Notes: generated by a model from the letters alone, not told the origin. 64,000 bases of DNA from Streptomyces sp. NBC_01306 (GCF_026340465.1 NZ_JAPEPC010000001.1:2607501-2671500); one strand, 5' to 3'; counted from the first letter of the stretch, positions 49,964 to 63,922 are shown. Numbers and translations: made by a program.

Positions 49964-50199
49964 GAATTGGCCTTCGGCCTCTCTCGCCGGGGTTTCCTGT
50001 ATGCGCCATCCCTCTCCCCACTCAGTGGCGGGACGGGTGCGGTGCGGGGACCTACGGCGTAGTAAGCGTTTTGTCAGCGGGCTTGGCCCGCGGGCGGTCG
50101 GGCGGCAGAGGCCCAACCCCGCAAGCCTACGGCATGCGGAGGAGGGCTTCTGCCGACCTGATGCTTACCGAGAGCCTCCGATAATTCCCGGAAAGGGAA
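49964..50199 (-). other. Long rpsN-rpsH leader, 236 bp
   Basis: Most junctions in this cluster are under 50 bp. The gap contains AATTCCC/GGGAATT around GGAAA (50183-50201, touching the rpsN stop) and GCGGGC/GCCCGC (50077-50091). No small gene with a good ribosome site was found. Confidence 0.6.
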
Positions 50200-50385
50200 T
50201 TACCAGGAGCTCTTGGTCACGCCCGGCAGCTCGCCGCGGTGGGCCATCTCACGAAGGCACACACGGCACAGGCCGAACTTGCGGTAGACGGAGTGGGGCC
50301 GGCCGCAGCGCTGGCAGCGGGTGTACCCGCGGACGCCGAACTTCGGCTTGCGGGCGGCCTTAGCGATCAGGGACTTCTTCGCCAC
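50200..50385 (-). CDS. rpsN: Ribosomal protein uS14, zinc type
   Basis: 61 residues; four-cysteine site C24, C27, C40, C43 (CQRCG ... CRVC), the short C+ form. A zinc-independent paralogue is usually held elsewhere in Streptomyces under zinc control. Confidence 0.99.
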   Translation of the reverse strand: MAKKSLIAKAARKPKFGVRGYTRCQRCGRPHSVYRKFGLCRVCLREMAHRGELPGVTKSSW

Positions 50386-50387
50386 GG

Positions 50388-50945
50388 TCAGTTCTCCTTG
50401 AACGGGAAGCCGAGGTGACGAAGGAGGGCACGACCCTCGTCGTCATTGGTCGCCGTGGTGACCACGGTGATGTCCATGCCCCGGACCCGGTCGATCTTGT
50501 CCTGGTCGATCTCGTGGAACATGACCTGCTCCGTGAGACCGAAGGTGTAGTTGCCACGGCCGTCGAACTGCTTCGGCGACAGGCCACGGAAGTCACGGAT
50601 ACGCGGAAGCGCGAGCGACAGCGTACGGTCCAGGAACTCCCACATCCGGTCACCGCGGAGGGTGACGTGGCAGCCGATCGGCTGCCCCTCGCGCAGCTTG
50701 AACTGCGCGATCGACTTGCGGGCCTTGGTGACGGCCGGCTTCTGACCGGTGATCGTGGTGAGGTCCTTGATGGCACCGTCGATCAGCTTGGAGTCGCGGG
50801 CGGCGTCGCCCACACCCATGTTGACCACGATCTTGACGAGACCGGGGATCTGCATGACGTTCTCGTACGAGAACTCCTCACGCAGCTTGCCGGCGATTTC
50901 CTCGCGGTAGCGCGTCTTCAGACGCGGCGCAGTGGTGGCAGTCAT
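50388..50945 (-). CDS. rplE: Ribosomal protein uL5
   Basis: 185 residues; [20 protein letters not shown] and [18 protein letters not shown]. Binds 5S rRNA; overlaps the rplX stop by one base. Confidence 0.99.
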   Translation of the reverse strand: MTATTAPRLKTRYREEIAGKLREEFSYENVMQIPGLVKIVVNMGVGDAARDSKLIDGAIKDLTTITGQKPAVTKARKSIAQFKLREGQPIGCHVTLRGDRMWEFLDRTLSLALPRIRDFRGLSPKQFDGRGNYTFGLTEQVMFHEIDQDKIDRVRGMDITVVTTATNDDEGRALLRHLGFPFKEN

Positions 50946-51268
50946 CAGATGTCCTCACCGGTCCGCTTGGCAACGCGGATCTTGTTGCCCTCGTCGTCAA
51001 AGCGGTAGCCGACGCGGGTGACGACCTTCTTGCCGTCCTTCTCCACCACCAGCTGAACGTTGCTGACGTGGACAGGGGCTTCGGTCGTCACGATGCCACC
51101 GGTCTGCGAACCACGAGCGGTCTGGCCGGCCTTGGTGTGCTTCTTGACCCGGTTGACACCCTCGACGAGGACACGGTTCTGCGTGGGGTAGGCAACGATG
51201 ACCTTGCCCTGCTTGCCGCGGTCCTTACCGGTGATGACCTGAACCAGGTCGCCCTTCTTGATCTTCAT
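50945..51268 (-). CDS. rplX: Ribosomal protein uL24
   Basis: 107 residues; KOW motif [20 protein letters not shown]. Assembly initiator of the large subunit. Confidence 0.99.
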   Translation of the reverse strand: MKIKKGDLVQVITGKDRGKQGKVIVAYPTQNRVLVEGVNRVKKHTKAGQTARGSQTGGIVTTEAPVHVSNVQLVVEKDGKKVVTRVGYRFDDEGNKIRVAKRTGEDI

Positions 51269-51270
51269 GC

Positions 51271-51639
51271 TTACAGCACCTCCGGCGCGAGCGAGATGAT
51301 CTTCATGAACTTCTTCTCGCGCAGCTCACGGCCCACCGGGCCGAAGATACGGGTGCCGCGGGGGTCGCCGTCGTTCTTCAGAATGACGGCGGCGTTCTCG
51401 TCGAAGCGGATGTACGAGCCGTCCTGACGACGACGCTCCTTGACGGTGCGAACGATGACCGCCTTGACGACGTCACCCTTCTTCACGTTGCCACCGGGGA
51501 TCGCGTCCTTGACGGTGGCGACAATGACGTCACCGATACCCGCGTAGCGGCGACCCGAGCCACCGAGAACACGAATGGTGAGAATTTCCTTCGCACCCGT
51601 GTTGTCGGCGACGCGAAGTCGCGACTCCTGCTGGATCAC
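51271..51639 (-). CDS. rplN: Ribosomal protein uL14
   Basis: 122 residues; [20 protein letters not shown] and [20 protein letters not shown]. First gene of the classic spc operon. Confidence 0.99.
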   Translation of the reverse strand: MIQQESRLRVADNTGAKEILTIRVLGGSGRRYAGIGDVIVATVKDAIPGGNVKKGDVVKAVIVRTVKERRRQDGSYIRFDENAAVILKNDGDPRGTRIFGPVGRELREKKFMKIISLAPEVL

Positions 51640-51671
51640 GTCTATCTCCTGATCGTCTGCCGGTTCCCGGC

Positions 51672-51706
51672 GGGGGACTTACGCAAGTGACTTACGCGAG
51701 TCCCCC
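51672..51706 (-). other. Hairpin with internal direct repeat at the rpsQ/rplN junction
   Basis: GGGGGACT pairs with AGTCCCCC; the interior is two 13-bp repeats GACTTACGCAAGT and GACTTACGCGAGT. Sits exactly where S10 and spc operons meet in E. coli. Confidence 0.6.
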
Positions 51707-51750
51707 ACCGAGCCTGGCGGAACTGACCTGAGCGATGAGCTCAGGGATTC

Positions 51751-52035
51751 TTACTTGGCCTTCTCGAGGATCTCGACGATGCGCCAGCGCTTCGACGCCG
51801 ACAGCGGCCGTGTCTCCATGATGACAACACGGTCGCCGACACCGGCGGCATTGGCCTCGTCGTGCGCCTTGAGCTTGTTGGTACGGCGGATGACCTTGCC
51901 GTACAGCGCGTGCTTGACGCGGTCCTCGACAGCGACGACGACGGTCTTGTCCATCTTGTCGCTGACGACGAGACCCTCACGGGTCTTGCGGAAACCGCGC
52001 TGCTCAGTCGTCTCAGTCACATTCTTCTCGCTCAT
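51751..52035 (-). CDS. rpsQ: Ribosomal protein uS17
   Basis: 94 residues; [21 protein letters not shown]. Overlaps the rpmC stop by one base. Last gene of the S10 operon. Confidence 0.99.
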   Translation of the reverse strand: MSEKNVTETTEQRGFRKTREGLVVSDKMDKTVVVAVEDRVKHALYGKVIRRTNKLKAHDEANAAGVGDRVVIMETRPLSASKRWRIVEILEKAK

Positions 52036-52259
52036 CAGGCGCTCTCCACCGTCTCGATGCCCAGCTCGCGCTCACGCATCAGGGTGTAGATCCGGGCGAT
52101 GTCCTTACGGACGGACTTGAGCCGACCGTGGTTCTCGAGCTGTCCGGTCGCCGCCTGGAAGCGGAGGTTGAACAGCTCTTCCTTGGCCTCACGCAGCTTG
52201 GCGACGAGGTCCTCGTCGTTCAGCTCACGCAGCTCGGTCGCCTTGATACCGGCCGCCAT
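52035..52259 (-). CDS. rpmC: Ribosomal protein uL29
   Basis: 74 residues from ATG 52259, preceded by a GTG codon in frame; [20 protein letters not shown]. Start overlaps the rplP stop by one base. Confidence 0.99.
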   Translation of the reverse strand: MAAGIKATELRELNDEDLVAKLREAKEELFNLRFQAATGQLENHGRLKSVRKDIARIYTLMRERELGIETVESA

Positions 52260-52678
52260 CACGACTCACCTGCCTCGCGCCGCACGATGCGGCACTTCAT
52301 CGGAAGCTTGTGGGCGGCGCGGGTGAGCGCCTCCTTAGCGACCTTCTCGTTCGGGTAGGACAGCTCGAACATCACCCGGCCGGGCTTGACGTTCGCGATC
52401 CACCACTCCGGGGAGCCCTTACCCGAACCCATGCGGGTCTCGGCGGGCTTCTTGGTGAGGGGACGGTCCGGGTAGATGTTGATCCAGACCTTGCCGCCAC
52501 GCTTGATGTGGCGGGTCATCGCGATACGAGCAGCCTCGATCTGGCGGTTCGTCACGTACGCCGGCGTCAGAGCCTGGATGCCGTACTCACCGAATGCGAC
52601 CTCAGTGCCACCCTTCGCCATACCACTGCGCTTGGGGTGGTGCTGCTTGCGGTGCTTGACCCTACGAGGGATCAGCAT
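52259..52678 (-). CDS. rplP: Ribosomal protein uL16
   Basis: 139 residues; [19 protein letters not shown] and [19 protein letters not shown]. Contacts the A-site tRNA region. Confidence 0.99.
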   Translation of the reverse strand: MLIPRRVKHRKQHHPKRSGMAKGGTEVAFGEYGIQALTPAYVTNRQIEAARIAMTRHIKRGGKVWINIYPDRPLTKKPAETRMGSGKGSPEWWIANVKPGRVMFELSYPNEKVAKEALTRAAHKLPMKCRIVRREAGES

Positions 52679-52683
52679 GTCGG

Positions 52684-53529
52684 TCAGGCCTCCGTTCCAG
52701 TGCTCTCAGCCGGAGCAGCGGCTGCGGGAGCGTCGGCCTTGGGGGCCTCGGCTGCCGGCGCGGACTGCTGCGGCTTGCGGCCGCGGCCGCCACGCTCGCC
52801 GCCACGGCCACCACGGCCGCCGGCTGCCGGACGGTCACTGCCGCCACCACGGGCCGGGCGGTTACCCGCACGGGCCGCGGCGTTCTCGGCACGGACCTCG
52901 GCGATGTTCTTGACATTGCCCTTGTAGATCCAGACCTTCACGCCGATACGGCCGAAGGTCGTCTTGGCCTCGAAGAAGCCGTAGTCCACGTTCGCGCGGA
53001 GCGTGTGCAGCGGCACACGGCCCTCGCGGTAGAACTCCGAACGGGACATCTCGGCGCCGCCGAGACGGCCACCGCACTGGATCTTGATGCCCTTGGCGCC
53101 AGCCTTCATCGTCGACTGCATGCTCTTACGCATGGCGCGACGGAAGGAGACACGCGAGGAGAGCTGCTCGGCGACGGCCTGGGCCACCAGCTGAGCGTCC
53201 ACCTCGGGGTTCTTGACCTCAAGGATGTTGAGCTGGACCTGCTTGCCGGTCAGCTTCTCCAGCTCGCCGCGGATGCGGTCGGCCTCGGCGCCGCGGCGGC
53301 CGATGACGATGCCCGGACGAGCGGTGTGGATGTCGACGCGGACGCGGTCGCGGGTGCGCTCGATCTCAACCTTCGAGATGCCGGCGCGCTCCATGCCCTT
53401 CGTCATCATGCGACGAATGGCGACGTCTTCCTTGACGTAGTCCTTGTACAGCTTGTCGGCGTACCAACGGGACTTGAAGTCCGTGGTAATGCCGAGTCGG
53501 AACCCGTGCGGGTTAACCTTCTGGCCCAT
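52684..53529 (-). CDS. rpsC: Ribosomal protein uS3
   Basis: 281 residues; KH-domain core [20 protein letters not shown], and a long Gly/Arg then Ala-rich C-terminal extension (about residues 220-281). Overlaps rplV by one base. Confidence 0.99.
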   Translation of the reverse strand: MGQKVNPHGFRLGITTDFKSRWYADKLYKDYVKEDVAIRRMMTKGMERAGISKVEIERTRDRVRVDIHTARPGIVIGRRGAEADRIRGELEKLTGKQVQLNILEVKNPEVDAQLVAQAVAEQLSSRVSFRRAMRKSMQSTMKAGAKGIKIQCGGRLGGAEMSRSEFYREGRVPLHTLRANVDYGFFEAKTTFGRIGVKVWIYKGNVKNIAEVRAENAAARAGNRPARGGGSDRPAAGGRGGRGGERGGRGRKPQQSAPAAEAPKADAPAAAAPAESTGTEA

Positions 53530-53876
53530 TACCGGGTTCCTTCCTTGCTGCTGACGACCACGGTGATGTGGCTGGTCCGCTTGCGGATCCGGTAGGCACG
53601 GCCCTGGGCGCGCGGACGGAACCGCTTCAGGGTCGGGCCCTCGTCGACGTATGCCTCGGAGATGACAAGGCTGCCGGCGTCGGTGTGGTCGTAATTGTGT
53701 GCAGCGTTGGCGATGGCGCTGTCAAGCACCTTGCCAACCGGCACGCTCGCGGCCTGCGGGGCGAAACGCAGGACCGCCTGAGCCTCCGTGGCATCCATGC
53801 CACGGATAAGGTCCACCACGCGGCGGGCCTTCATGGGCGTGACGCGGATGTACCGCGCCTGGGCCCTGGCTTCCAT
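53529..53876 (-). CDS. rplV: Ribosomal protein uL22
   Basis: 115 residues from ATG 53876 behind [28 protein letters not shown]. Lines the exit tunnel. Confidence 0.99.
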   Translation of the reverse strand: MEARAQARYIRVTPMKARRVVDLIRGMDATEAQAVLRFAPQAASVPVGKVLDSAIANAAHNYDHTDAGSLVISEAYVDEGPTLKRFRPRAQGRAYRIRKRTSHITVVVSSKEGTR

Positions 53877-53917
53877 GGTTGTCCCTTCGGTGTCGTTCAT
53901 AGTCTTCGCACCCCGCC

Positions 53918-54199
53918 TTAGCGGCGCTTCGACTTGCGGTCGTCCTTGACGTGGCCGCGGAAGGTGCGGGTCGGCGCAAACTCGCCGAGCTTGTGGCCGA
54001 CCATCGACTCGGTGACGAACACCGGGACGTGGATCTTGCCGTTGTGCACCGCGATGGTGTGTCCCAGCATGTCCGGGATGATCATCGAGCGCCGGGACCA
54101 GGTCTTGATGACGTTCTTGGTGCCTGCTTCGTTCTGTACGTCCACCTTCTTGACAAGGTGTCCGTCGACGAAAGGCCCCTTCTTGAGACTGCGCGGCAT
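53918..54199 (-). CDS. rpsS: Ribosomal protein uS19
   Basis: 93 residues; [36 protein letters not shown]. Confidence 0.99.
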   Translation of the reverse strand: MPRSLKKGPFVDGHLVKKVDVQNEAGTKNVIKTWSRRSMIIPDMLGHTIAVHNGKIHVPVFVTESMVGHKLGEFAPTRTFRGHVKDDRKSKRR

Positions 54200-54211
54200 C
54201 TAAACCCGCTC

Positions 54212-55048
54212 CTAGCGCTTCTTGTTCGTCTTGCGGCGGCGGACGATGTACTTGCTCGAAGCCTTCTTCGGCGAGCGAGTACGACCCTCCTTCTGACCCC
54301 ACGGGCTGACCGGGTGGCGACCACCGGAGGTCTTGCCCTCACCACCACCGTGCGGGTGGTCGACCGGGTTCATCGCGACACCGCGGACGGACGGGCGGAC
54401 GCCCTTCCAGCGCATACGGCCGGCCTTGCCCCAGTTGATGTTCGACTGCTCGGCATTGCCGACCTCGCCGATGGTGGCGCGGCAGCGGATGTCGACCAGA
54501 CGGACCTCGCCCGACGGCATACGAAGGTGCGCCATGGCGCCTTCCTTCGCGAGCAGCTGGACCGAAGCACCCGCGGAACGGGCGATCTTCGCTCCGCCAC
54601 CGGGACGCATCTCGATGGCGTGGATGGTCGTACCGACCGGGATGTTGCGCAGCGGCAGGTTGTTGCCCGGCTTGATGTCGGCACCTGCGCCGTTCTCCAC
54701 CCGGTCGCCCTGGCCCAGCTTGGCCGGGGCAAGGATGTAGCGCTTCTCGCCGTCCGCGTAGTGCAGGAGCGCGATGCGCGCGGTGCGGTTCGGGTCGTAC
54801 TCGATGTGCGCGACCTTCGCCGGCACACCGTCCTTGTCGTGACGACGGAAGTCGATCACACGGAAGGCACGCTTGTGTCCGCCACCCTGGTGACGAACGG
54901 TGATCCGGCCGGTGTTGTTACGGCCGCCCTTGCTGTGCAGAGGGCGAACCAGCGACTTCTCCGGCGTGGACCGCGTGATCTCGACAAAGTCGGCAACGGA
55001 GGAGCCACGGCGGCCCGGCGTTGTCGGCTTGTACTTGCGGATTCCCAT
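54212..55048 (-). CDS. rplB: Ribosomal protein uL2
   Basis: 278 residues; [20 protein letters not shown] and the essential [11 protein letters not shown] histidine loop. Close to the peptidyl-transferase centre. Confidence 0.99.
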   Translation of the reverse strand: MGIRKYKPTTPGRRGSSVADFVEITRSTPEKSLVRPLHSKGGRNNTGRITVRHQGGGHKRAFRVIDFRRHDKDGVPAKVAHIEYDPNRTARIALLHYADGEKRYILAPAKLGQGDRVENGAGADIKPGNNLPLRNIPVGTTIHAIEMRPGGGAKIARSAGASVQLLAKEGAMAHLRMPSGEVRLVDIRCRATIGEVGNAEQSNINWGKAGRMRWKGVRPSVRGVAMNPVDHPHGGGEGKTSGGRHPVSPWGQKEGRTRSPKKASSKYIVRRRKTNKKR

Positions 55049-55088
55049 TTCTCAGTCCTCGTCCGATTCCGGACGATCCAGACCGCCG

Positions 55089-55412
55089 TCAGGCGGTCGG
55101 ACCGCCGAAGATGTCGATACGGTCGCCCTCGGCAAGGGTCACGATGGCGCGCTTGGTGTCAGCGCGCTTTCCGAACCCGGTACGGGTGCGCTTGCGCTTG
55201 CCCTGGCGGTTGATCGTGTTGACTCCGGTGACCTTGACCGAGAAGACCGCTTCCACGGCCTGCTTGATCTGGGTCTTGTTGGAGCCCGGCGCGACGATGA
55301 ACGTGTACTTGTTCTCGTCGAGCAGCGCGTAGCTCTTCTCGGAAACAACCGGCTTGACGAGGACGTCGCGCGGGTCCGTGAAGGTCTTGCTGGTAACGGT
55401 CGCCTCAGCCAT
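55089..55412 (-). CDS. rplW: Ribosomal protein uL23
   Basis: 107 residues; [21 protein letters not shown]. Docking site for trigger factor and SRP at the exit tunnel. Overlaps rplD by one base. Confidence 0.99.
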   Translation of the reverse strand: MAEATVTSKTFTDPRDVLVKPVVSEKSYALLDENKYTFIVAPGSNKTQIKQAVEAVFSVKVTGVNTINRQGKRKRTRTGFGKRADTKRAIVTLAEGDRIDIFGGPTA

Positions 55413-56065
55413 CAGACGTCGCTCCCTTCGGTCTCAGTGGTGGCCTTGGGGCCAGACACGAAGGACTCGAAGGCGGCCTTGGTGAAGACCACGTCATCGG
55501 AGACGAGCACGTCGTACGTGTTCAGCTGGCCCGGCTCCAGGAGGTGCACCTGGGGCAGGTTGCGGGCGGAGAGCCACGCGGCCTCGTCCGAACGCTCGGC
55601 GACCAGGAGCACGTGCTTGCGCTCGCTGACCTTGCCCAGCAGGGACTTCGCGGCCTTCGTGGAGGCAGCGCCCTCGACCACGCCGGAGACGACGTGGACG
55701 CGAGCGTTCTGCGCCCGGTCGGTGAGGGCACCGCGCAGAGCGGCGACCTTCATCTTCTTCGGAGTGCGCTGCGAGTAGTCACGCGGCTGCGGGCCGTGGA
55801 CGACGCCACCGCCGGCGAACTGCGGCGCACGGGTCGAACCCTGGCGCGCGCGGCCGGTGCCCTTCTGGCGGTAAGGCTTCTTACCGCCACCGCGGACTTC
55901 GCCGCGACGCTTGGTCTTGTGCGTGCCCTGACGGGCCGCGGCCAGCTGTGCGACAACGACCTGGTGGATCAGCGGGATGCTGATCTTGGCGTCGAAGATC
56001 TCCGAGGGGAGTTCGACGGTCCCGGCCTTGTCGCCTGCCGGCGAAAGGATGTCAATGGTGCTCAT
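55412..56065 (-). CDS. rplD: Ribosomal protein uL4
   Basis: 217 residues from ATG 56065; [20 protein letters not shown] tunnel loop. In E. coli it represses the S10 operon; whether it does so here is unknown. Confidence 0.99.
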   Translation of the reverse strand: MSTIDILSPAGDKAGTVELPSEIFDAKISIPLIHQVVVAQLAAARQGTHKTKRRGEVRGGGKKPYRQKGTGRARQGSTRAPQFAGGGVVHGPQPRDYSQRTPKKMKVAALRGALTDRAQNARVHVVSGVVEGAASTKAAKSLLGKVSERKHVLLVAERSDEAAWLSARNLPQVHLLEPGQLNTYDVLVSDDVVFTKAAFESFVSGPKATTETEGSDV

Positions 56066-56072
56066 CGGTTCC

Positions 56073-56717
56073 TCAAGCCCCCTTGGCCGCGGTACGGACC
56101 AGGACGAGGCCGCCGTTCGGACCGGGGACCGCGCCCTTGATGAGCAGCAGACCCTTCTCCGCGTCAACGGCGTGGACGGTCAGGTTCTGGGTGGTGACCC
56201 GCTCGTTGCCCATGCGGCCCGCCATGCGCATGCCCTTGAAGACACGGCCCGGGGTGGCACAGCCACCGATGGAGCCAGGCTTACGGTGCACGCGGTGGGC
56301 ACCGTGGGAAGCCTTGCCACCCTTGAAGTTGTGGCGCTTCATGACACCGGCGAAGCCCTTGCCCTTGCTCTTGCCCGTGACATCAACCTTGATGCCGGAC
56401 TCGAACACCTGGGCGGTGATCTCCTGGCCCAGCGTGTACTCGCTGGCGTCAGGGGTGCGGAGCTCCACCAGGTGGCGGCGCGGAGTCACGTCGGCCTTGG
56501 CGAAGTGACCCTTGAGGGGCTTGTTCACCTTGCGAGGGTCGATCTCGCCGAAGGCGATCTGGACCGACTCGTAGCCGTCGATGTCGTTCGTACGGACCTG
56601 CGTCACGACGCACGGCCCGGCCTTGACGACGGTCACCGGGACAACCCGGTTGTTCTCGTCCCAGACCTGGGTCATGCCGAGCTTCTCGCCCAGGACGCCC
56701 TTGATGTTCTTAGTCAT
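56073..56717 (-). CDS. rplC: Ribosomal protein uL3
   Basis: 214 residues from ATG 56717 (an upstream ATG adds four residues); [20 protein letters not shown] and [20 protein letters not shown]. Confidence 0.99.
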   Translation of the reverse strand: MTKNIKGVLGEKLGMTQVWDENNRVVPVTVVKAGPCVVTQVRTNDIDGYESVQIAFGEIDPRKVNKPLKGHFAKADVTPRRHLVELRTPDASEYTLGQEITAQVFESGIKVDVTGKSKGKGFAGVMKRHNFKGGKASHGAHRVHRKPGSIGGCATPGRVFKGMRMAGRMGNERVTTQNLTVHAVDAEKGLLLIKGAVPGPNGGLVLVRTAAKGA

Positions 56718-56730
56718 CTCGCGCGTCACC

Positions 56731-57039
56731 TCAGAGCTTGATCTCGATGTCGACGCCTGCCGGCAGGTCGAGACGCATCAGCGAGTCAACCGTCTTCGGC
56801 GTGGGGTCGAGAATGTCGATGAGGCGCTTGTGCGTGCGCATCTCGAAGTGCTCGCGCGAGTCCTTGTACTTGTGCGGCGACTTGATGACGCAGTACACGT
56901 TCTTCTCAGTGGGCAGCGGCACCGGGCCTGCGACCGACGCACCAGTTCGCGTCACCGTCTCGACGATCTTCTTTGCCGAAGAGTCGATGACCTCGTGGTC
57001 GTAGGCCTTGAGCCGGATGCGGATCTTCTGTCCCGCCAT
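56731..57039 (-). CDS. rpsJ: Ribosomal protein uS10
   Basis: 102 residues; [39 protein letters not shown]. First gene of the S10 operon; also a transcription antitermination partner (NusE). Confidence 0.99.
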   Translation of the reverse strand: MAGQKIRIRLKAYDHEVIDSSAKKIVETVTRTGASVAGPVPLPTEKNVYCVIKSPHKYKDSREHFEMRTHKRLIDILDPTPKTVDSLMRLDLPAGVDIEIKL

Positions 57040-57500
57040 GGCTACTCAGTAGTCCTGTCTCTCGTAACGCTCTGGGACCCGGCAGGTCCTGCATCCGCCT
57101 CCGACCCACGCGGTCGGGCGTGTCGCATTCCCTCTACGAAGATCTCCCGAAGGATTTCCCAACCAAGGGGTGCGGGCCAGTGACCGCGAGCCGGGGGACG
57201 AACACCCACCGGGCGCCTGGTCGGCACCCCGCTGACGCTTCCCGGAAGATTCCCGTACGTCCGCCTCAGCGCTGCCTTACGGCAGTTGGGGCGACGAGTA
57301 CTGTGGGACTTGCTTCCAGTCCTCCCGACGGGAGGCGCGCAGCATCGGCACTCAACCGAGCAACCCCGATAGTCTGCCATACGGGTCACCACGGACGCCA
57401 ATCGCGGCCGGAGACTGTACCCCAGCACTCCCCCGGCCGGACGCGGGCCACCTGTGAGGCCGTACGGGGCGGTCGCGGGGCGGGGCTCCTCTTCACCTCA
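57040..57500 (-). other. rpsJ upstream leader and promoter region, 461 bp
   Basis: No gene found. GACTAT on the minus strand (57374-57369) is a possible -10 box about 330 bases before rpsJ but has no convincing -35. A long leader would leave room for S10-operon regulation. Confidence 0.4.
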
Positions 57501-57806
57501 ATGGGTGAATACAAACTGGTTCTGCATATGCCATGGGATATGCCCGGTAGCTTGAAACTCATGGCCGCCGACCTCTCCTTCTTCCGTTCGGAGACCTCCC
57601 AGCGTCTGCGGGCGGAGGGCCGTGCAGAAGGTGAAGCGAAGGGTGAAGCGAAATCCGTTCTGCGGATCCTTGACCGGCGCGGTATCGCGACCACTCAGGA
57701 AGTGATCGACCGGATCACCGCCTGCGCCGACCCGGACACCCTCCTGAGCTGGCTCGACCGGGCGCTCACCGCCACCACGGCGGACGACCTCTTCACCGAG
57801 GACTGA
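57501..57806 (+). pseudogene. Truncated C-terminal remnant of an Rpn/PD-(D/E)XK-like protein
   Basis: 101 residues from ATG 57501 (ATGs at 57528 and 57561 also in frame), no good ribosome site. The end (RAEGRAEGEAKGEAKSVLRI, LDRRGIATTQEVIDRI, DPDTLLSWLDRALTA) is the typical tail of Streptomyces Rpn-like proteins of about 290 residues; the nuclease domain is absent. Likely a leftover fragment. Confidence 0.6.
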
Positions 57807-57838
57807 CCGGCCCGGCTCGCCGCAACGCCGCACAGCAA

Positions 57839-57870
57839 GCCGGCCCCGCTCCAGCAGGAGCGGGGCCGGC
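57839..57870. terminator. Terminator between the remnant and gdhA
   Basis: GCCGGCCCCGCTCC pairs perfectly with GGAGCGGGGCCGGC around AGCA, between convergent genes. Confidence 0.85.
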
Positions 57871-57898
57871 CGTTACCACAGGTGTTTCAGCGGGCCTC

Positions 57899-60015
<2,117 letters not shown>

Positions 60016-60241
60016 CTCCAGGGTTTCGTCAAAGCCTCGTCAGGGTTTCGTCAGCGCATCGTCCGTGACGCCCGCCGCCACGGACGGGCCCGGGGCGGCG
60101 GGCGCCACGGAACCCGCTCCACCGCCCCTACCTCCCGTAACAGCGTCCCGCCCGGAGGCAACCTCCGCTCCGGGAACCCCGTCAAGCAGACCGGGAGAGC
60201 ACGGGAGGGCCCGTGCAGGGGAGCGGACGGAGCACCTTCAC

Positions 60242-62428
60242 ATGGGGATATCGCGCATCGGGATATCGCAGAGGGGGATATCTCAGGAGATATCACGCAA
60301 GGGGAGATCGCACGGAGGAGTACCGAGCAGGGGGATGCCGGAGGGGCCCGGCCCCGCACACCAGGGTTCCGGTCCCTCCCGCAGGTTCCTGCTCGCCGGG
60401 ATCGGTACGGCCGCCGCGTCCGCCGCGCTCAGCGCCTGCTCCGTGCCCGCGTCGCCGCGCCGCACCACCAGCACCGCCGACCCGATGCCGGGCAAAGCGA
60501 TATCCGTAGCCAGGCACGACCGGCTCATGCAGATACTGGCCCACCCCGACGACGACATGTACTTCATGAACCCGGACACCCAGCGGATGCTGGACTCCGG
60601 AACGCCCCTGGTCTGCGTGTACGTCACCGCAGGTGAGGCCACCGGCATCAACGTCATCGCGGGCCAGCCACACCCCGTCCCCGACAAGCCCGCCTACTCG
60701 TCGGCCCGCCACCAGGGCCTGCGCCAGGCGTACGCGGTGCAGCTGGGCCTCCCCCCGTTCACGGAGTGGCAGAAGGACGTCGTCACCCTCCGCGGTGGCA
60801 TCCGCGCCGAGGTCGACACGCTGGTGCGGGGCACTCGCCGGGTCGAACTGGTATTCCTCAACACCGCCATGCACACCGCCCACGGGCGGCTCGGCCTGCC
60901 GTCGCTCTGGACCGACCGGGGGCTCAGCCTGCGGACCGTGGTCGCCGAAGGCTCCCCGCTCCAGGAGGCGGACGCGTACACGTACGACGCCATGGTCGAC
61001 GTGCTCACCGGGCTGATGGCGCAGTACCGCCCGACCGTCATCCACACCCTCGACCCCGACCCGGACATCCAGCACAGCCCGACCGCCGTCCGCCGCAAGG
61101 ACAGCGAGCAGGTCGGCTACTCCGACCACGCGGACCACACCGCCACCGCCTCCTTCAGCTGGGCGGCGATGATCCGCTGGGTCGCGGAGGCTACACAGGG
61201 GAAGGGCGAGGTGCCCGCCTTCGTCGCCACGGCCTACCGGGGCTACTACAACCGCCACTGGCCGAAGAACCTGTCGCCGAAGGTGCTCGCCCAGAAGGCC
61301 GCGAACCTGCTCCCGTACGGCGGCAACGAGGCCTGGAACTGCGGGAACCCGGGCGGCTGCGGCGACTACAACGTGGGCGTCGGCCGGCCGCTGACCAACA
61401 AGAAGGGGTGGGTCCGCTCGACCCACTACCGCTATCCGGGCCCGCGCCCCGTCCTGGCCACCGAGCAGGACGGGCACCTCGTCGGGTACGGGGTCCTCGG
61501 CCTGCGCGCGGTGCGCTGGCGGGAGACGGCGCCGGGCAGCGGACAGTGGGGGTCGCCGCACGACCTGGGCGGCGGACCGCTGGCCCCGACGCTCGGTGCG
61601 GCCGCGCTCAAGGACGGCCGGCAGCTGCTGTTCGCGCTGCGGTTCGCTTCGATAGCCGGGCACGGCTCGACCAACACGCGGGAGATAGTGCTGCTCCAAC
61701 AGAGCACGCCCGGTGGGAAGTTCGCGGCCTGGACCGGGCTCGGCAACCCGGAGAGCGACCCGGACCGGGGCCGTCGAATAGGCGTCCCCGTCGCGGTCAC
61801 CGACCGCGCGGGGCACGTGCACCTCTTCATACGCGACGCCGCCCAGGGCATCAGCACCCGGGTCCGTTCCACCGCGGGGAGCTGGTCCCCCTGGCGGAGC
61901 CTGGGTGGCGGCCAGATCCAGGACGGACTCTCCGCCACGGTCGACTCGGCGGGCCTGGTCCATGTCTTCGCCTCGGGCCGGGACACCGTGCACCACTGGG
62001 CCCAGACCGTGGCGGGCGGGCCTGTGGAACTGCACCCGGACCCCCTCCTGCCGCTGCCCGGCGACTTCCCCACCGCGACCGCCGCGCCGGACGGCGGCGT
62101 GGATGTGTACTACCGCAGGCCCGCGACGGCCGCGACCACCCATGTGCACCTGGGCGGCACCCGGCCCGGCGCCCGCGCCGGAACCCGCGCCGACTCCCGC
62201 GCCGCGGAGCCCGCGCTGCTCGGCCAGGACGACCGGGGCCGCATCCAGCTCCTGCTGAACGGGAAGGTGCTGCGGCGCACCGACGGCGTCGTACCGCTCT
62301 CGGGGGCCACCTTGCTGGCCGAGGGTGCCACGAGCGCCGGGACCGCCGGGGACTCTTCCGGACCCACCGTGGCGGGTATCGGCCCGGGAGCACTCCCCTG
62401 GCTGTGGCGGCCGGTCCGGGACGTGTAG
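60242..62428 (+). CDS. Lipoprotein with PIG-L deacetylase and beta-propeller-like domain
   Basis: 728 residues from ATG 60242 (GGAG nine bases upstream; ATG 60335 is an alternative giving 697). Repeat-like GISRIGISQRGISQ opens the protein. SRRFLLAGIG with lipobox LSAC (Cys66) suggests Tat-type lipoprotein export. Residues about 94-350 are a PIG-L domain with the zinc/catalytic AHPDDD (100-105) and HADHTATASF. The C-terminal 350 residues form repeated beta blades (WGSPHDLGGG, WSPWRSLGGG) like a sugar-binding propeller. Probably deacetylates an extracellular glycan; substrate unknown. Confidence 0.85.
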   Translation: MGISRIGISQRGISQEISRKGRSHGGVPSRGMPEGPGPAHQGSGPSRRFLLAGIGTAAASAALSACSVPASPRRTTSTADPMPGKAISVARHDRLMQILAHPDDDMYFMNPDTQRMLDSGTPLVCVYVTAGEATGINVIAGQPHPVPDKPAYSSARHQGLRQAYAVQLGLPPFTEWQKDVVTLRGGIRAEVDTLVRGTRRVELVFLNTAMHTAHGRLGLPSLWTDRGLSLRTVVAEGSPLQEADAYTYDAMVDVLTGLMAQYRPTVIHTLDPDPDIQHSPTAVRRKDSEQVGYSDHADHTATASFSWAAMIRWVAEATQGKGEVPAFVATAYRGYYNRHWPKNLSPKVLAQKAANLLPYGGNEAWNCGNPGGCGDYNVGVGRPLTNKKGWVRSTHYRYPGPRPVLATEQDGHLVGYGVLGLRAVRWRETAPGSGQWGSPHDLGGGPLAPTLGAAALKDGRQLLFALRFASIAGHGSTNTREIVLLQQSTPGGKFAAWTGLGNPESDPDRGRRIGVPVAVTDRAGHVHLFIRDAAQGISTRVRSTAGSWSPWRSLGGGQIQDGLSATVDSAGLVHVFASGRDTVHHWAQTVAGGPVELHPDPLLPLPGDFPTATAAPDGGVDVYYRRPATAATTHVHLGGTRPGARAGTRADSRAAEPALLGQDDRGRIQLLLNGKVLRRTDGVVPLSGATLLAEGATSAGTAGDSSGPTVAGIGPGALPWLWRPVRDV
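60247..60294 (+). repeat. GATATC-centred 15-bp repeats at the PIG-L start
   Basis: GATATC occurs at 60247, 60262, 60277 (15-bp steps) and 60289; translated, these give GISxx units at the very N-terminus. Confidence 0.8.
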
Positions 62429-62480
62429 CCGTACCGGCGCACCGCGCTCACCTCATCGCTCACCGGACGGGCAACACAGA

Positions 62481-62520
62481 AGGGCCCCCGGTCCGCCGCG
62501 AACGGCGGGCCGGGGGCCCT
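62481..62520. terminator. Bidirectional terminator between PIG-L gene and tuf
   Basis: AGGGCCCCCGG at 62481-62491 pairs with CCGGGGGCCCT at 62510-62520 and the stem continues inward with CCGCCG/CGGCGG around GCGAA-like loop bases, between convergent genes. Confidence 0.85.
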
Positions 62521-62571
62521 CTGCTGTTACCAGGTGCTCTGTGTGAGCGACCAGGTCAGACCATCAAGTGA

Positions 62572-63765
<1,194 letters not shown>

Positions 63766-63922
63766 TGGGTCCTCCTGGAGTGGTTCTGTACGCCTTGCTT
63801 CATCGGCGCCAGGTGATCTTTGCTGGGATGCCGGGGCCCGGGGCACCCGCCGCATTGCTTGCGCTCTGCGTCGAATGCCCCAGTGGCTCCGGTGATAAGC
63901 CTAAAGCGTGGACTCGGAAGAG

